Virus record (IMG/VR): IMGVR_UViG_3300010885_051816 | Location: 1 to 21,347 of that record | Strand: one strand, 5' to 3' | Length of the DNA stretch: 21,347 nucleotides | DNA from: a virus | Shown: piece by piece, positions 21,344 to 21,347 of the stretch | How the letters are laid out: each line of letters starts with the position of its first letter | Numbering within the stretch: position 1 is the stretch's first letter | Program-made: the position numbers and the translations under genes | The notes under the pieces: model-generated | Databases searched by the model: none | The model's input: only the letters and a program-made list of their open reading frames with translations | What the model was told of the DNA's origin: nothing

Positions 21344-21347
21344 CTGT

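Noticed and set aside
1-21347. tRNA genes, CRISPR arrays, insertion sequences, integrase and attachment sites
   Set aside because: I found no cloverleaf-like sequence, regularly spaced repeats, transposase or integrase motifs, or terminal inverted repeats in the window.

Overview
This window is the head and tail structural cluster of a tailed phage or prophage with a contractile tail (Caudoviricetes, myovirus morphology). It is AT-rich by eye. Every gene I accept lies on the minus strand, so the map reads right to left. Tail sheath, tail tube, tape measure, gpD-like hub, gpV-like spike, gp25-like wedge and baseplate J proteins make the contractile-tail call firm. No integrase, lysis, replication or tail-fibre gene is visible, so virulent phage and prophage cannot be told apart. 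The P2/Mu-type baseplate set suggests a Gram-negative host, but I cannot name one.

Right part (about 21.35 to 19.1 kb): short AT-rich accessory genes. They are a small protein paralogous to one inside the tail cluster, a 148-aa unknown, two small single-span membrane proteins, a protein with two tandem DUF551-like domains, and a 60-aa polar ORF. Packaging and head (19.1 to 10.4 kb): terminase small and large subunits, a stand-alone intein-like Hint ORF, two unknown small ORFs, portal, GP20-like scaffold, a promoter-like intergenic region, major capsid protein, and a run of head-completion, connector and tail-terminator genes. Tail (10.36 kb to the left edge): a small conserved ORF, sheath, tube, a tail-assembly chaperone pair made by programmed -1 frameshifting, an HK97 gp10-like protein, tape measure, gpU-like protein, LysM-like protein, gpD-like hub, gpV-like spike, gp25-like wedge, baseplate J and a truncated downstream baseplate gene.

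Most neighbours in the structural run overlap by 1 to 4 nt (ATGA or TAATG) or nearly abut, which implies translational coupling in long transcripts. The best promoter lies just upstream of the capsid gene, as expected for the most abundant product.

The observations most worth attention are: (1) a mini-intein-like ORF directly after the terminase, with Cys1 and two histidines replaced but the terminal Asn-Cys kept; (2) a textbook frameshift cassette (A AAA AAA, stop, 10-bp hairpin) whose -1 frame encodes a gpT-like domain; (3) a duplicated and rearranged segment joining a paralog of the small tail-cluster gene to a fragment of the tail-terminator gene's 3' end; and (4) a near-perfect 75-bp tandem duplication in the tape measure gene.
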